A stretch of DNA of 5,973 nucleotides from Phycisphaerae bacterium. GTDB lineage: Bacteria > Planctomycetota > Phycisphaerae > UBA1845 > Fen-1342. Location: contig JALHOX010000286.1 in the NCBI GenBank assembly GCA_022842805.1, positions 1 through 5,973 on the forward strand, in the 5' to 3' direction. Each line of letters begins with the position of its first letter. Within the stretch, counting starts at the first letter, position 1. Positions 1-5,778 of this stretch are shown in pieces. Under the pieces are notes generated by a model. That model saw nothing but the letters and a program-made list of their open reading frames with translations, was not told where the DNA came from and made no database searches. A program made the position numbers and the translations under genes.

Positions 1-213
1 GGCAAGGAACGGACACTCGGCACGTCGCTCGACAAATACTTCGCGTCACGACACAGAGAAACGAAGCACCGATGATGCGGGGCGCTAGCCGGGGAAGCCG
101 TCCACAACGAACAGTCGTCCCGTCACGGTAGCGCGGCTCGAAACACACCGACGCCGAACTCGGCCGCAGCGGCCCAACCCGTGATACGCTCGTGCGCGGG
201 CAGATGATCCCGC

Positions 214-528
214 TCAATTCCGGTCGGCCGCTGCCCCGCGCTCCGCAATGGATGACGGGTTTTGCTGCGTGGCGAGGATGCCCACGACGCGGATGGAATT
301 CTCCAGCGGTCGATAGATGATCGCGTAGGGGAATCGTTGAACGAACGCGCGGCGCAGCGTGGCGTTGACTCGCTCGTAGCTGTGCGGCCAGTACTCGATG
401 ACTCCAAGCGTGCGATCGACTTCCAGTCGGAACAGTTCGCCGAGCGACGCCTGCTTCTGCTCGTAGTAACGCTGAGCCCGGCGCAGGTCCTCGATTGCCG
501 CGGGAAGGAAGACTACCGGGGTTGCCAT
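214..528 (-). CDS. RelE/ParE superfamily toxin of a type II toxin-antitoxin pair
   Basis: This 104-residue protein is the toxin partner of the antitoxin encoded just upstream. Family members act in the cytoplasm, as mRNA endoribonucleases (RelE-like) or gyrase poisons (ParE-like). The sequence does not decide which. The N-terminal half is helical (AIEDLRRAQRYYEQK, residues 11-25), followed by a FRLEVDRTLGVIEYWP segment and the beta-sheet core RRAFVQRFPYAIIYR (59-73), the usual RelE/ParE signature. Normally the core is followed by a basic HxRRxP-like strand; here it reads ILATQQNP (84-91), so the usual His/Arg residues are missing. The ATG at 528 was chosen over one at 564 because it gives the family's normal N-terminus and a 16-nt overlap with the antitoxin stop. 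Its own Shine-Dalgarno is weak, so translation is probably coupled to the antitoxin. Family assignment is firm; target is unknown. Confidence 0.88.
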   Translation of the reverse strand: MATPVVFLPAAIEDLRRAQRYYEQKQASLGELFRLEVDRTLGVIEYWPHSYERVNATLRRAFVQRFPYAIIYRPLENSIRVVGILATQQNPSSIAERGAAADRN

Positions 529-740
529 TCGCCCGACTTCAGGCTGGCGCGAACCTCTTCCCACGGAATGCCTGTCACCAATCCGGCCTCGGCGGCGGCG
601 TCCCGCCGCTCCAGTTCCGCGAGTTGAGCGGCGGTCAACGGTTCGCGGAATGAATGTGCCGTTTCAAGCAGCTCACCCGCCAAGAGCAGTCGCTCGGCCT
701 CCGACAGGCCGGTGAGGTCGAAGTTTCGCGTCGTGGTCAT
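513..740 (-). CDS. Antitoxin, addiction module component family (PF09720/TIGR02574 type)
   Basis: This 75-residue acidic protein is the first gene of the toxin-antitoxin operon and should bind and neutralise the downstream toxin. It has the hallmark layout of the 'putative addiction module component' family: a helix LSEAERLLLAGELLETA (residues 12-28), the helix LTAAQLAELERRDAAAEAG (35-53), and the conserved GIPWEEVRASL tail (57-67). Family length is typically 65-85 residues, which fits. The ATG at 740 is preferred to one 15 nt upstream (755), because AAGGGGG lies just before it and the predicted transcription start would fall near 755. The gene overlaps the toxin start by 16 nt, implying coupled translation. 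By family analogy the protein, alone or with the toxin, may repress its own promoter. Confidence 0.88.
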   Translation of the reverse strand: MTTTRNFDLTGLSEAERLLLAGELLETAHSFREPLTAAQLAELERRDAAAEAGLVTGIPWEEVRASLKSGEWQPR

Positions 741-762
741 GCTGCCCCCTTCCATATCAACA

Positions 763-791
763 GTTATGCCAAAAGTGCGGGCAGTTGTAAA
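763..791 (-). promoter_or_regulatory. Sigma70-type promoter of the toxin-antitoxin operon
   Basis: Reading the minus strand, TTTACA (786-791, 5 of 6 to the -35 consensus) is separated by exactly 17 nt from CATAAC (763-768, 4 of 6 to the -10 consensus). The expected start point is near 755, leaving a leader of about 15 nt that contains the AAGGGGG ribosome binding site at about 744-752. CAGTT occurs at both ends (761-765 and 782-786) as a direct repeat that could form part of an operator; that is inference. Confidence 0.6.
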
Positions 792-817
792 CAGAATCGT
801 GCGCGCCGCTACATGCG

Positions 818-835
818 CGTGAGGGTGACCTCACG
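818..835. repeat. Perfect 7-bp inverted repeat with GTGA loop
   Basis: CGTGAGG (818-824) and CCTCACG (829-835) are exact inverted copies around the four bases GTGA, which on the plus strand is a GNRA-type tetraloop. The repeat lies immediately beyond the ardC terminator and about 27 bp upstream of the toxin-antitoxin -35 box. It has no T-run on either side, so it is not a terminator on its own. It could be an operator site or an insulating hairpin between the two transcription units. Confidence 0.5.
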
Positions 836-836
836 A

Positions 837-866
837 AAGAAAACCGGCGCGAGCACCGGCTTTCTT
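837..866 (-). terminator. Intrinsic terminator downstream of ardC
   Basis: On the minus strand AAGAAAGCCGG pairs with CCGGTTTTCTT across an 8-nt loop. Ten Watson-Crick pairs and one G-U form with a U-rich 3' arm, ending 15 bases past the ardC stop. On the plus strand the G-U becomes an A-C mismatch, but TTTCTTAA follows, so weak termination in the other direction is possible. It separates ardC from the toxin-antitoxin operon. Confidence 0.72.
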
Positions 867-880
867 AATCGCGATCGGCG

Positions 881-1690
881 CTATTCGGTCGCCGGTTCGC
901 CGAGAATCGCCTCGATGACGCGCGCCGCGGTCTTCTGAATCAGGTCCAGCGATTCAACCAGCGTCTCGCGCTTTCCGTCGTAGAGCTGGATGTAATCGGC
1001 GGCGTGAGAACCGCACTCCAGTCCGATGGCCCGGCTGACGACGAAGGCGACCGCTTCGGCTTCGGTTTCGCGCACGGTCTTGGTCGTTGCGGAACGGCGG
1101 TCACCGCGGTGCATCAGCTCGTGCGCCAGTTCGTGGGTGAGCACGGAGAACTCCTCGGCGGGCGACAGGGACTTGAGGACTTCGATCCGCCCGCCGAGCG
1201 AACGACCGAGGGCACCGCCGAGATTGTCGGCGTAGTCGAGCGTGATGCCGCTGGCGGAGATCAGTGCTATGAGCCGCTCGGTGTGGGCGCCGGGGTCGCC
1301 TGCCACGCCGGCGAATTCGGGCAGCGGATCGCCGTCGGTTTGCGAGACGTCGAACACATAGACCGCCCGGAAGCGGAGCAAGTCGCGATCATTTTCCTCA
1401 TCGTCGTCCGCTTCGGCCTTCGCCTTGATGTGCATCGGCGCGATGATGACGATGCCTTTCTCGCCCTTGCGGACGAAGCGATTGAGCTTGCGCCAGGCGT
1501 TGAATCCGGCGACCTGCGTCGCGTCGGGTTTCTGCATGGCGATCAGCATCACGTTGTTGAAGCTGTAGTGATGGAAACGGCCCAGCATCGTCAGGTAGGC
1601 GGTCAGCGATTCGCTTTTGCCCTGATCGAGTGCGGCGGTCAGGTTAGCGAGTGCTTCGTCGGCGATCTTCTTGGCGTGTTCTGCTTTCAT
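881..1690 (-). CDS. ardC: ArdC-family antirestriction protein (ssDNA-binding domain plus zinc metallopeptidase-like domain)
   Basis: ArdC proteins of plasmids such as R388 bind single-stranded DNA and help incoming conjugative DNA survive host restriction. The 269-residue product has the N-terminal ArdC domain (about residues 8-118) with the diagnostic stretches YSFNNVMLIAMQKPDAT (42-58) and GFNAWRKLNRFVRKGEKG (62-79). The C-terminal metallopeptidase-like domain has HELAHELMH (186-194), containing the HExxH zinc motif H186-E187-H190, and a downstream acidic RETEAEA (207-213) expected to give the third ligand. Length is a little below R388 ArdC (about 300). The ATG at 1690 is chosen because AAAGGAG lies 8 nt upstream and the domain starts there; an in-frame extension to 1849 encodes low-complexity, unrelated sequence. 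It is transcribed divergently from the relaxase and ends in an intrinsic terminator. The ribosome binding site lies inside a large inverted repeat, so translation may be controlled by RNA structure. Confidence 0.93.
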   Translation of the reverse strand: MKAEHAKKIADEALANLTAALDQGKSESLTAYLTMLGRFHHYSFNNVMLIAMQKPDATQVAGFNAWRKLNRFVRKGEKGIVIIAPMHIKAKAEADDDEENDRDLLRFRAVYVFDVSQTDGDPLPEFAGVAGDPGAHTERLIALISASGITLDYADNLGGALGRSLGGRIEVLKSLSPAEEFSVLTHELAHELMHRGDRRSATTKTVRETEAEAVAFVVSRAIGLECGSHAADYIQLYDGKRETLVESLDLIQKTAARVIEAILGEPATE

Positions 1691-1697
1691 GGTGTTT

Positions 1698-1772
1698 GCT
1701 CCTTTTGGTGGTGCGCGAAGGGACCGTCCCTTCACCCAGGGCTGAGGGACGGACCGCCGCGCCAAAAGGAGC
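1698..1772 (-). promoter_or_regulatory. Nested inverted repeat that can sequester the ardC ribosome binding site
   Basis: GCTCCTTTTGG (1698-1708) and CCAAAAGGAGC (1762-1772) are perfect 11-bp inverted copies, extendable by two more pairs (one a wobble). Inside them CCGTCCCT (1724-1731) and AGGGACGG (1745-1752) form a second perfect 8-bp repeat, extendable by two pairs (1721-1722 with 1754-1755) after one mismatch. In the ardC mRNA the left arm carries the AAAGGAG Shine-Dalgarno (about 1699-1705). Any transcript starting beyond 1772 would therefore carry an anti-Shine-Dalgarno that masks it. As DNA, the same element could form a cruciform or serve as a protein-binding site. Pairing is directly visible; regulatory function is inferred. 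Confidence 0.6.
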
Positions 1773-2112
1773 TGGCGAGCGCACGGCTGACTGAGTCCGA
1801 AGCGACTTTGCAACGGGCGTGACAGGGTTCCCGCCGAAGGCGGACGCAACGCGGCCCTGGCGCGACCGGTGCCGGAGCGCAGGACGACCGCAAAGCGGCA
1901 GTCTGGCGGGCGCGAAGCGGATGAAAGCGAACAAGCCCGAATATCGCATCAGGCACAACGAACCGCCGCCGGGTCTCGGAGAGTTCGTGAACGCGACCGC
2001 CGAAGGGGCTGGGCGGTGTGGGTCAATCGGCAGCATCGAGGAAGTGGCTTGACGCGGCATCGATGATTCGCTGCGTCGTGCGATCTTGCGAATTCGATGA
2101 AACACATCTGCC

Positions 2113-2173
2113 CAGACCGCCAACTTATGAAGTGACGGTTTGATGCGCCCGACGCGCGCGTATTAACCCATAG
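2113..2173 (+). other. Putative origin of transfer (oriT) with relaxase-binding hairpins and nic-like sequence
   Basis: A long imperfect inverted repeat pairs CAGACCG (2113-2119) with CGGTTTG (2136-2142) and continues through ACTT/AAGT around the loop ATG (2127-2129), giving about 13 pairs with one mismatch and one bulged A. Directly after it, ATGCGC (2143-2148) can pair with GCGCGT (2156-2161), and the sequence runs on as GCGTATTAACCCATAG (2158-2173). From memory, the R388 TrwC target is a small hairpin followed by GTATTGTCT/ATAG, so GCGTATT and the downstream ATAG are shared in the same order. By that analogy the nick would fall near 2168-2170. The site lies about 30 bp upstream of a MobF relaxase gene. 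The repeats are visible; the oriT call is an inference by analogy. Confidence 0.5.
2140..2166 (+). promoter_or_regulatory. Weak candidate promoter for the relaxase operon
   Basis: TTGATG (2140-2145) and TATTAA (2161-2166) are each 4 of 6 to the sigma70 consensus, with a short 15-nt spacer. The pair lies within the putative oriT, so relaxase binding there could repress its own transcription, as is common for mobilization genes. Nothing better was seen by eye between 2000 and 2200. The match is poor and the call is tentative. Confidence 0.2.
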
Positions 2174-2200
2174 GTTGAAAAACTGTGGCAGGATGCTCGG

Positions 2201-4846
2201 ATGTTGCGAGTGACCGAGAGCAAAAGTGCGGGCCGTGCCAAGAGCTACTACAGCACGGCCGACTACTACAGCGAGGGCCAGGAGCTGATCGGCCATTGGC
2301 GCGGCGAGGGGGCGGTCCGGCTGGGGTTGTCCGGTGCGGTCGATCGAGCCGACTGGGACCGGCTCTGCGACAATCTCGACCCGCGTTCGGGCCAGCCGTT
2401 GACCGCCCGGCGGAACACCGAACGGCGCATCGGCTACGACTTCAACTTCCACTGCCCCAAGAGCGTCTCGCTGCTCTATGGCCTGACGCAGGATGAGCGC
2501 ATATTGGAGGCGTTTCGCGAATCGGTCGCGGCGACGATGGAAGACATCGAAGCCGAGTCGAAGACGCGCGTTCGCAGCGACGGTCGGAACGAGGATCGCG
2601 TTACGGGGAACCTCGTCTGGGGCGAGTTCCTGCATTTCACGGCGCGGCCGGAGGAGGGCGTGCCAGACCCGCACCTGCATGCCCATTGCTTCGTGTTCAA
2701 CGCAACCTTCGATTCTGAAGAATCGCGCTGGAAAGCTGGACAGTTCGGCGACCTGAAGCGCGATGCGCCCTACTTCGAGGCGGTCTTCCATGTTCGCCTT
2801 GCCCGTCGGCTGGAAGAACTGGGCCTTGAAACTGTGCGAACTGCGAAGGGCTGGGAGATCGCCGGCATCCGCGCGGAAACGCTGGCCAAGTTCTCGCGCC
2901 GCACGGCCCGCATCGAAAAGCTTGCCCGCGAGCGTGGCATCACCGATCCCGACGCCAAGGCGGAGCTCGGCGCCCAGACTCGTAGCGGCAAGGACAAAGA
3001 GCTGACCATGCCCGAACTGGAAGCGCTCTGGGCCGAACGCCTCACGGATCGGGAGGAGGCCGATCTCGAAGCGCTGTCGCGGCGAATCGGCGATCGCGGC
3101 TACGCGGAGAATGACGACGCGGCCCGGGCGATCGTCCTCCGCTCGATGGAGCATATGTTCGAGCGCGCCTCGGTCGTGCCGGAGCGGACGCTGCTCGCCT
3201 ATGCCTTGAAGCAAGGCGTCGGCAAAGCATCGCGGGAAGCGATTGAGCACGTCATGGCTGAGCAGCCGCTGATCCGCGCTACGCGCGAGGGTCGCAAGCT
3301 GGTCACGACGCAGCAGGTGCTTGATGAGGAGTCGCGGATGCTGGCCTTCGCCCGCAACGGCCGCGGGGCTCGCCGGCCAATCAATCCCGGCCGGCGCAGC
3401 TACATCCGCGAATGGCTGAATCCCCAGCAGAAAGCCGCCGTGCGGCATGTGCTGGAATCCCGTGACCGCGTGGTCCTGATCCGCGGCGCTGCCGGCACCG
3501 GCAAGACCACGATGATGCAGGAAGCACGGGCCGGGATTGAAGAGGCAGGCCAGCGTGTCTTCGCATTCGCCCCCTCCGCCGCAGCCAGTCGCGGCGTGCT
3601 GCGGGCCGAGGGATTCTCGTCGGCCGAGACCGTCGCGCGTCTGCTAGTTGATCGCAACCTACAAAACGAGGTCCGGAGCGGCGTGCTCTGGATCGACGAG
3701 GCGGGGCTGCTCGGGACACGAACCATGAGCGAGCTGTTCTCGCTCGCCGAGCAGCTCGACGCCCGCGTGGTGCTCTCCGGCGATCGCCGACAACATGGCT
3801 CGGTCGCCCGCGGTGCGGCCCTGCGGCTTTTGGAAGAGGAGGCCGGGCTGCGGCCGGCCGAGATCAAAGAGATTCAGCGGCAGAAAGACGAATACAAGGC
3901 CGCGATCAAGGCCCTGAGCGAAGAGCGCACGGAGGAGGGCTTTCGGCGGCTGGATGATCTGGGCTGGATCCGCGAGGTCGGCGACGCGGACCGTGATCGC
4001 GAACTCGCCGCCGCCTACGTCGATACGCTGCAATCCGGCAAGACGGCGCTGGTCGTTTCGCCGACCCACGCCGAAGGCGATCGAATCACCGCGGAAATCC
4101 GCCGGCAATTGCGGGAACGCGACCTGCTCGGAAGCGAAGAGCGGAGCTTTCTGCAATTGACGCCGGCCAATCTCACGCTTGGTGAGCGCCGCGAGCCGGC
4201 GAATTACGCGACCGGCGACGTGCTGGTCTTCGACCAGAACGCCCGCGGCTACCGCCGGGGCCAGCGGTTGGTGGTAGGTGAAGGCCCATTGCCACTCGAT
4301 CAGGCCGAGCGATTCTCCGTCTTCCGTCCAGCGGAGCTGGAACTCTCGCCCGGCGACCGCATTCGCGTCTCACGCGGCGGAAGCACGGCGGACAATGCGC
4401 ACCGCCTGAACAACGGCGACGTTTTCACCGTGAAAGGCTTTACGAACACCGGCGACATTCAGCTCAGCAACGGCTGGACGGTCGCCCGGGACTTCGGGCA
4501 TCTGGCGCACGGAGTGGTCGTCACGAGTCACGCCAGCCAGGGCAAAACCGTGGATCGCGTATTCGTCGGTCAGTCGTCCTGGTCCTTCGGTGCCTCGTCG
4601 CGGGAGCAGTTCTACGTCAGTGCCTCGCGCGGGCGCGAGCAGGTCGTCGTCTTCACTGACGACAAGGCGACGCTCTTGGACGCCGTCAGCCATTCGGATG
4701 AACGGCTGAGCGGGACGGAGTTGGTCCAGGACTTGCAAGCGGCCCGCGACCGCATGGCGCGCGATCGCGTCGCCGAGGTGGCGAGGGCGGCGATCGCAAG
4801 CGCGGTCCGCGAGCACGAACGGGAGCGAATGGAATATGAGCGATAG
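2201..4846 (+). CDS. mobF: MobF-family (TrwC/TraI-like) conjugative relaxase-helicase
   Basis: This 881-residue bifunctional protein would nick oriT, stay covalently bound to the 5' end through a tyrosine, and unwind the transferred strand. The TrwC relaxase domain (about 1-300) has two tyrosine pairs, Y16-Y17 and Y22-Y23 (SYYSTADYYSEG), the family motif APKSVSL-like CPKSVSLLYG (85-94), and the metal triad H145 (GEFLHF) plus H160 and H162 (PHLHAHCFVFN). The superfamily 1 helicase domain (about 405-830) has Walker A GAAGTGKTT (429-437), Walker B WIDEAGLL (497-504), SGDRRQHG (526-533), SPTHAEGDR (620-628), TSHASQGKTVDRV (775-787) and the motif VI region YVSASRGRE (805-813). It is close to R388 TrwC (966 aa) and far shorter than F TraI (1756 aa). 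AGGA sits 7 nt before the ATG. The C-terminus is charged and helical. All key residues look intact. Confidence 0.97.
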   Translation: MLRVTESKSAGRAKSYYSTADYYSEGQELIGHWRGEGAVRLGLSGAVDRADWDRLCDNLDPRSGQPLTARRNTERRIGYDFNFHCPKSVSLLYGLTQDERILEAFRESVAATMEDIEAESKTRVRSDGRNEDRVTGNLVWGEFLHFTARPEEGVPDPHLHAHCFVFNATFDSEESRWKAGQFGDLKRDAPYFEAVFHVRLARRLEELGLETVRTAKGWEIAGIRAETLAKFSRRTARIEKLARERGITDPDAKAELGAQTRSGKDKELTMPELEALWAERLTDREEADLEALSRRIGDRGYAENDDAARAIVLRSMEHMFERASVVPERTLLAYALKQGVGKASREAIEHVMAEQPLIRATREGRKLVTTQQVLDEESRMLAFARNGRGARRPINPGRRSYIREWLNPQQKAAVRHVLESRDRVVLIRGAAGTGKTTMMQEARAGIEEAGQRVFAFAPSAAASRGVLRAEGFSSAETVARLLVDRNLQNEVRSGVLWIDEAGLLGTRTMSELFSLAEQLDARVVLSGDRRQHGSVARGAALRLLEEEAGLRPAEIKEIQRQKDEYKAAIKALSEERTEEGFRRLDDLGWIREVGDADRDRELAAAYVDTLQSGKTALVVSPTHAEGDRITAEIRRQLRERDLLGSEERSFLQLTPANLTLGERREPANYATGDVLVFDQNARGYRRGQRLVVGEGPLPLDQAERFSVFRPAELELSPGDRIRVSRGGSTADNAHRLNNGDVFTVKGFTNTGDIQLSNGWTVARDFGHLAHGVVVTSHASQGKTVDRVFVGQSSWSFGASSREQFYVSASRGREQVVVFTDDKATLLDAVSHSDERLSGTELVQDLQAARDRMARDRVAEVARAAIASAVREHERERMEYER

Positions 4847-5246
4847 GTTGCTGGAGCGCGTGCAGCGCCGAACCGCCGCCAACTCGAACGATGAGTTGGA
4901 ACTGCAGGGCGAGGATGACCTCGGTTGCTTCGGCTGGCTGCGTGGCGTTCGCGACCGCGCCATCATGCTGGAGCTACGGAAGAAGGACGGCCACGCGCTG
5001 GCGATCGGCTACTCGTGGATCGAGCGCGTCGAGCTCGTTCCCGATGAGGGGATCACGCTGCACTTACCGGGCCGAACCGTTCGAATTCGCGGCTCGCGTA
5101 TGAACGCCGAGATACGTCCGACCGTCCGGCTCTTCGACGGCATCATCCGCCACCGCGTGCCGTGGATACGGGAGGCCGATCGGGCAGAGTTGATGCAATC
5201 GGGCGATGGGGAAGTCGCCGTCGAGCGGATTGAGTGGGACAAGTAG
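4836..5246 (+). CDS. Conserved-looking hypothetical protein, translationally coupled to the relaxase
   Basis: I do not recognise a named family for this 136-residue protein. It starts 11 nt before the end of the relaxase gene (overlap 4836-4846), with GGGAG about 10 nt upstream. It is almost certainly in the same operon and translated by coupling. It has no signal peptide or membrane segment. The N-terminus is polar; the middle alternates hydrophobic and charged residues in short strands (IMLELRKKDG, LAIGYSWIERVELVP, GITLHLPGRTVRIRG; about residues 44-86), suggesting a small beta-rich fold. A basic/aromatic stretch follows (LFDGIIRHRVPWIREAD, 99-115) and an acidic tail. Codon usage matches its neighbours. 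Context suggests an accessory factor in DNA processing or regulation of transfer, but that is inferred only from position. Confidence 0.85.
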   Translation: MSDRLLERVQRRTAANSNDELELQGEDDLGCFGWLRGVRDRAIMLELRKKDGHALAIGYSWIERVELVPDEGITLHLPGRTVRIRGSRMNAEIRPTVRLFDGIIRHRVPWIREADRAELMQSGDGEVAVERIEWDK

Positions 5247-5254
5247 CGGAACTG

Positions 5255-5473
5255 TTAGCGGCCGCGGCCGTGGTCGTCGCCGTACATCTGGCGCAGGTGC
5301 TTGCGATTGAGCTCCCGCAGCAGCGGCTGCACCATCTGCACAACCGAGGCCGCCGCCATCACGCCCATGCAGATCATCGCGACCTTGTTGAACACCACCG
5401 CGTCACTAGCCGGCGCAGTGCGGGCCATCTGCTGGGCGGTGTTGGCGAGGTGGAGCGGGTTGGGGGCCGTCAT
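5255..5473 (-). CDS. Small hypothetical protein with one predicted membrane helix
   Basis: The 72-residue product has a polar N-terminus (TAPNPLHLANTAQQMARTAP), one hydrophobic stretch (residues about 31-50, VAMICMGVMAAASVVQMVQP) long enough to span a membrane, and a strongly basic, His-rich C-terminus (RELNRKHLRQ then GDDHGRGR). The positive charge after the helix suggests a cytoplasmic C-terminus under the positive-inside rule. No family is recognised. The ATG at 5473 is preferred because AGGA lies 6 nt upstream (AGGAATCCC then ATG). The frame continues to 5743, but those extra residues are low-complexity and Arg-rich with no ribosome binding site. The gene converges on the preceding plus-strand gene with 8 nt between stops and no visible terminator. 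It could be a small anchor or lysis/exclusion-type protein of the element; that is speculation. Confidence 0.6.
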   Translation of the reverse strand: MTAPNPLHLANTAQQMARTAPASDAVVFNKVAMICMGVMAAASVVQMVQPLLRELNRKHLRQMYGDDHGRGR

Positions 5474-5523
5474 GGGATTCCTGATGTTGCTCGCCAACAT
5501 AGCGCGTTCTTCGACTCGCGCCA

Positions 5524-5542
5524 GTGACAATTGTGTGACAAT
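5524..5542. repeat. Tandem GTGACAAT repeat with 11-bp period
   Basis: GTGACAAT occurs at 5524-5531 and again at 5535-5542, one helical turn apart, so both copies face the same side of the DNA. The first copy also overlaps the palindrome ACAATTGT (5527-5534). It lies about 50-70 bp upstream of the start of the small membrane-protein gene, a position suited to an operator. The same block read on the minus strand contains TTGTCA twice, which resembles -35 boxes, but no -10 box follows at proper spacing. Confidence 0.4.
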
Positions 5543-5549
5543 GCGAACG

Positions 5550-5664
5550 CGCCGACCGGGTGCTCGGCGAACTACTGATGCGACACCTGGAATGTCGGCG
5601 AGTCTTCCGGTCGGCTCGACCGCTTGTCCTAGAGCCGCGGCGTCAACTCGCGACAACTCGCGGC
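5550..5664. repeat. Row of four consecutive short hairpins
   Basis: Four inverted repeats follow one another: CGCCGA/TCGGCG (5550-5569), CGACA/TGTCG (5581-5597), CGGTCG/CGACCG (5608-5622, 3-nt loop) and GCCGCG/CGCGGC (5634-5664, 19-nt loop). The gaps between them are 11, 10 and 11 nt. Arms are exact but only 5-6 bp, and chance stems are frequent in GC-rich DNA. No T-run follows any of them. Confidence 0.3.
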
Positions 5665-5778
5665 GGGCTAGCGCTGTCGTATTTGTGCGTGACCAACGAA
5701 CCAGCTTCCGTACGCCCGTCCTCCGAGATCGGTCGCTACGCAAGCACGGCGATGTCGCGCGTCACGCTTGAACTCACG

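Larger units (their letters stand above)
1691..2200. other. Divergent intergenic region between ardC and the relaxase gene
   Basis: No gene is supported in these 510 bp. Open frames exist on both strands but lack ribosome binding sites and recognisable protein character. Besides the nested repeat next to ardC and the putative oriT next to the relaxase, two short hairpins are visible: CCGCC-GAA-GGCGG (1831-1843), which on the minus strand is a C(UUCG)G-capped stem, and CCGC-AAA-GCGG (1888-1898). I found no convincing sigma70 promoter for ardC by eye. The length and density of small inverted repeats suit a transfer-control region or a long structured ardC leader. Confidence 0.5.

Noticed and set aside
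1..75. Open frame entering from the left edge and ending GKERTLGTSLDKYFASRHRETKHR in two runs before a TGA at 73-75
   Set aside because: It could be the C-terminus of an upstream plus-strand gene, but 24 residues without a motif cannot be distinguished from chance. I saw nothing else convincing in positions 1-213.
123..407. 94-codon minus-strand frame overlapping the toxin
   Set aside because: More than half overlaps the recognised toxin in another frame and it has no ribosome binding site. The tail beyond the toxin stop (123-213) shows no recognisable domain.
1004..1822. 272-codon open frame on the plus strand opposite ardC
   Set aside because: Antisense shadow of a gene with clear ArdC and HExxH motifs; its composition is typical of reverse-frame translation.
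1644..1949. Minus-strand frame starting MRYSGLFAFIRF upstream of and overlapping ardC
   Set aside because: Its last part overlaps the ardC start and ribosome binding site in another frame, it is Arg/Pro/Ser-rich, and it crosses several hairpins; it is better explained as non-coding leader.
1819..2052. 77-codon plus-strand frame in the divergent intergenic region
   Set aside because: It starts with GTG, has no Shine-Dalgarno, and its composition does not resemble a folded protein.
1949..3448. Long 499-codon open frame on the minus strand opposite the relaxase N-terminal half
   Set aside because: It lies antisense to a gene with intact catalytic motifs. Its length is explained by GC-rich third-position bias, it has no recognisable domain, and it would cross the oriT-like repeats.
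5474..5743. N-terminal extension of the small membrane protein to 5743
   Set aside because: The extension is Arg/Ser-rich, crosses the hairpin row and GTGACAAT repeats, and lacks a ribosome binding site, whereas the ATG at 5473 has AGGA at good spacing.
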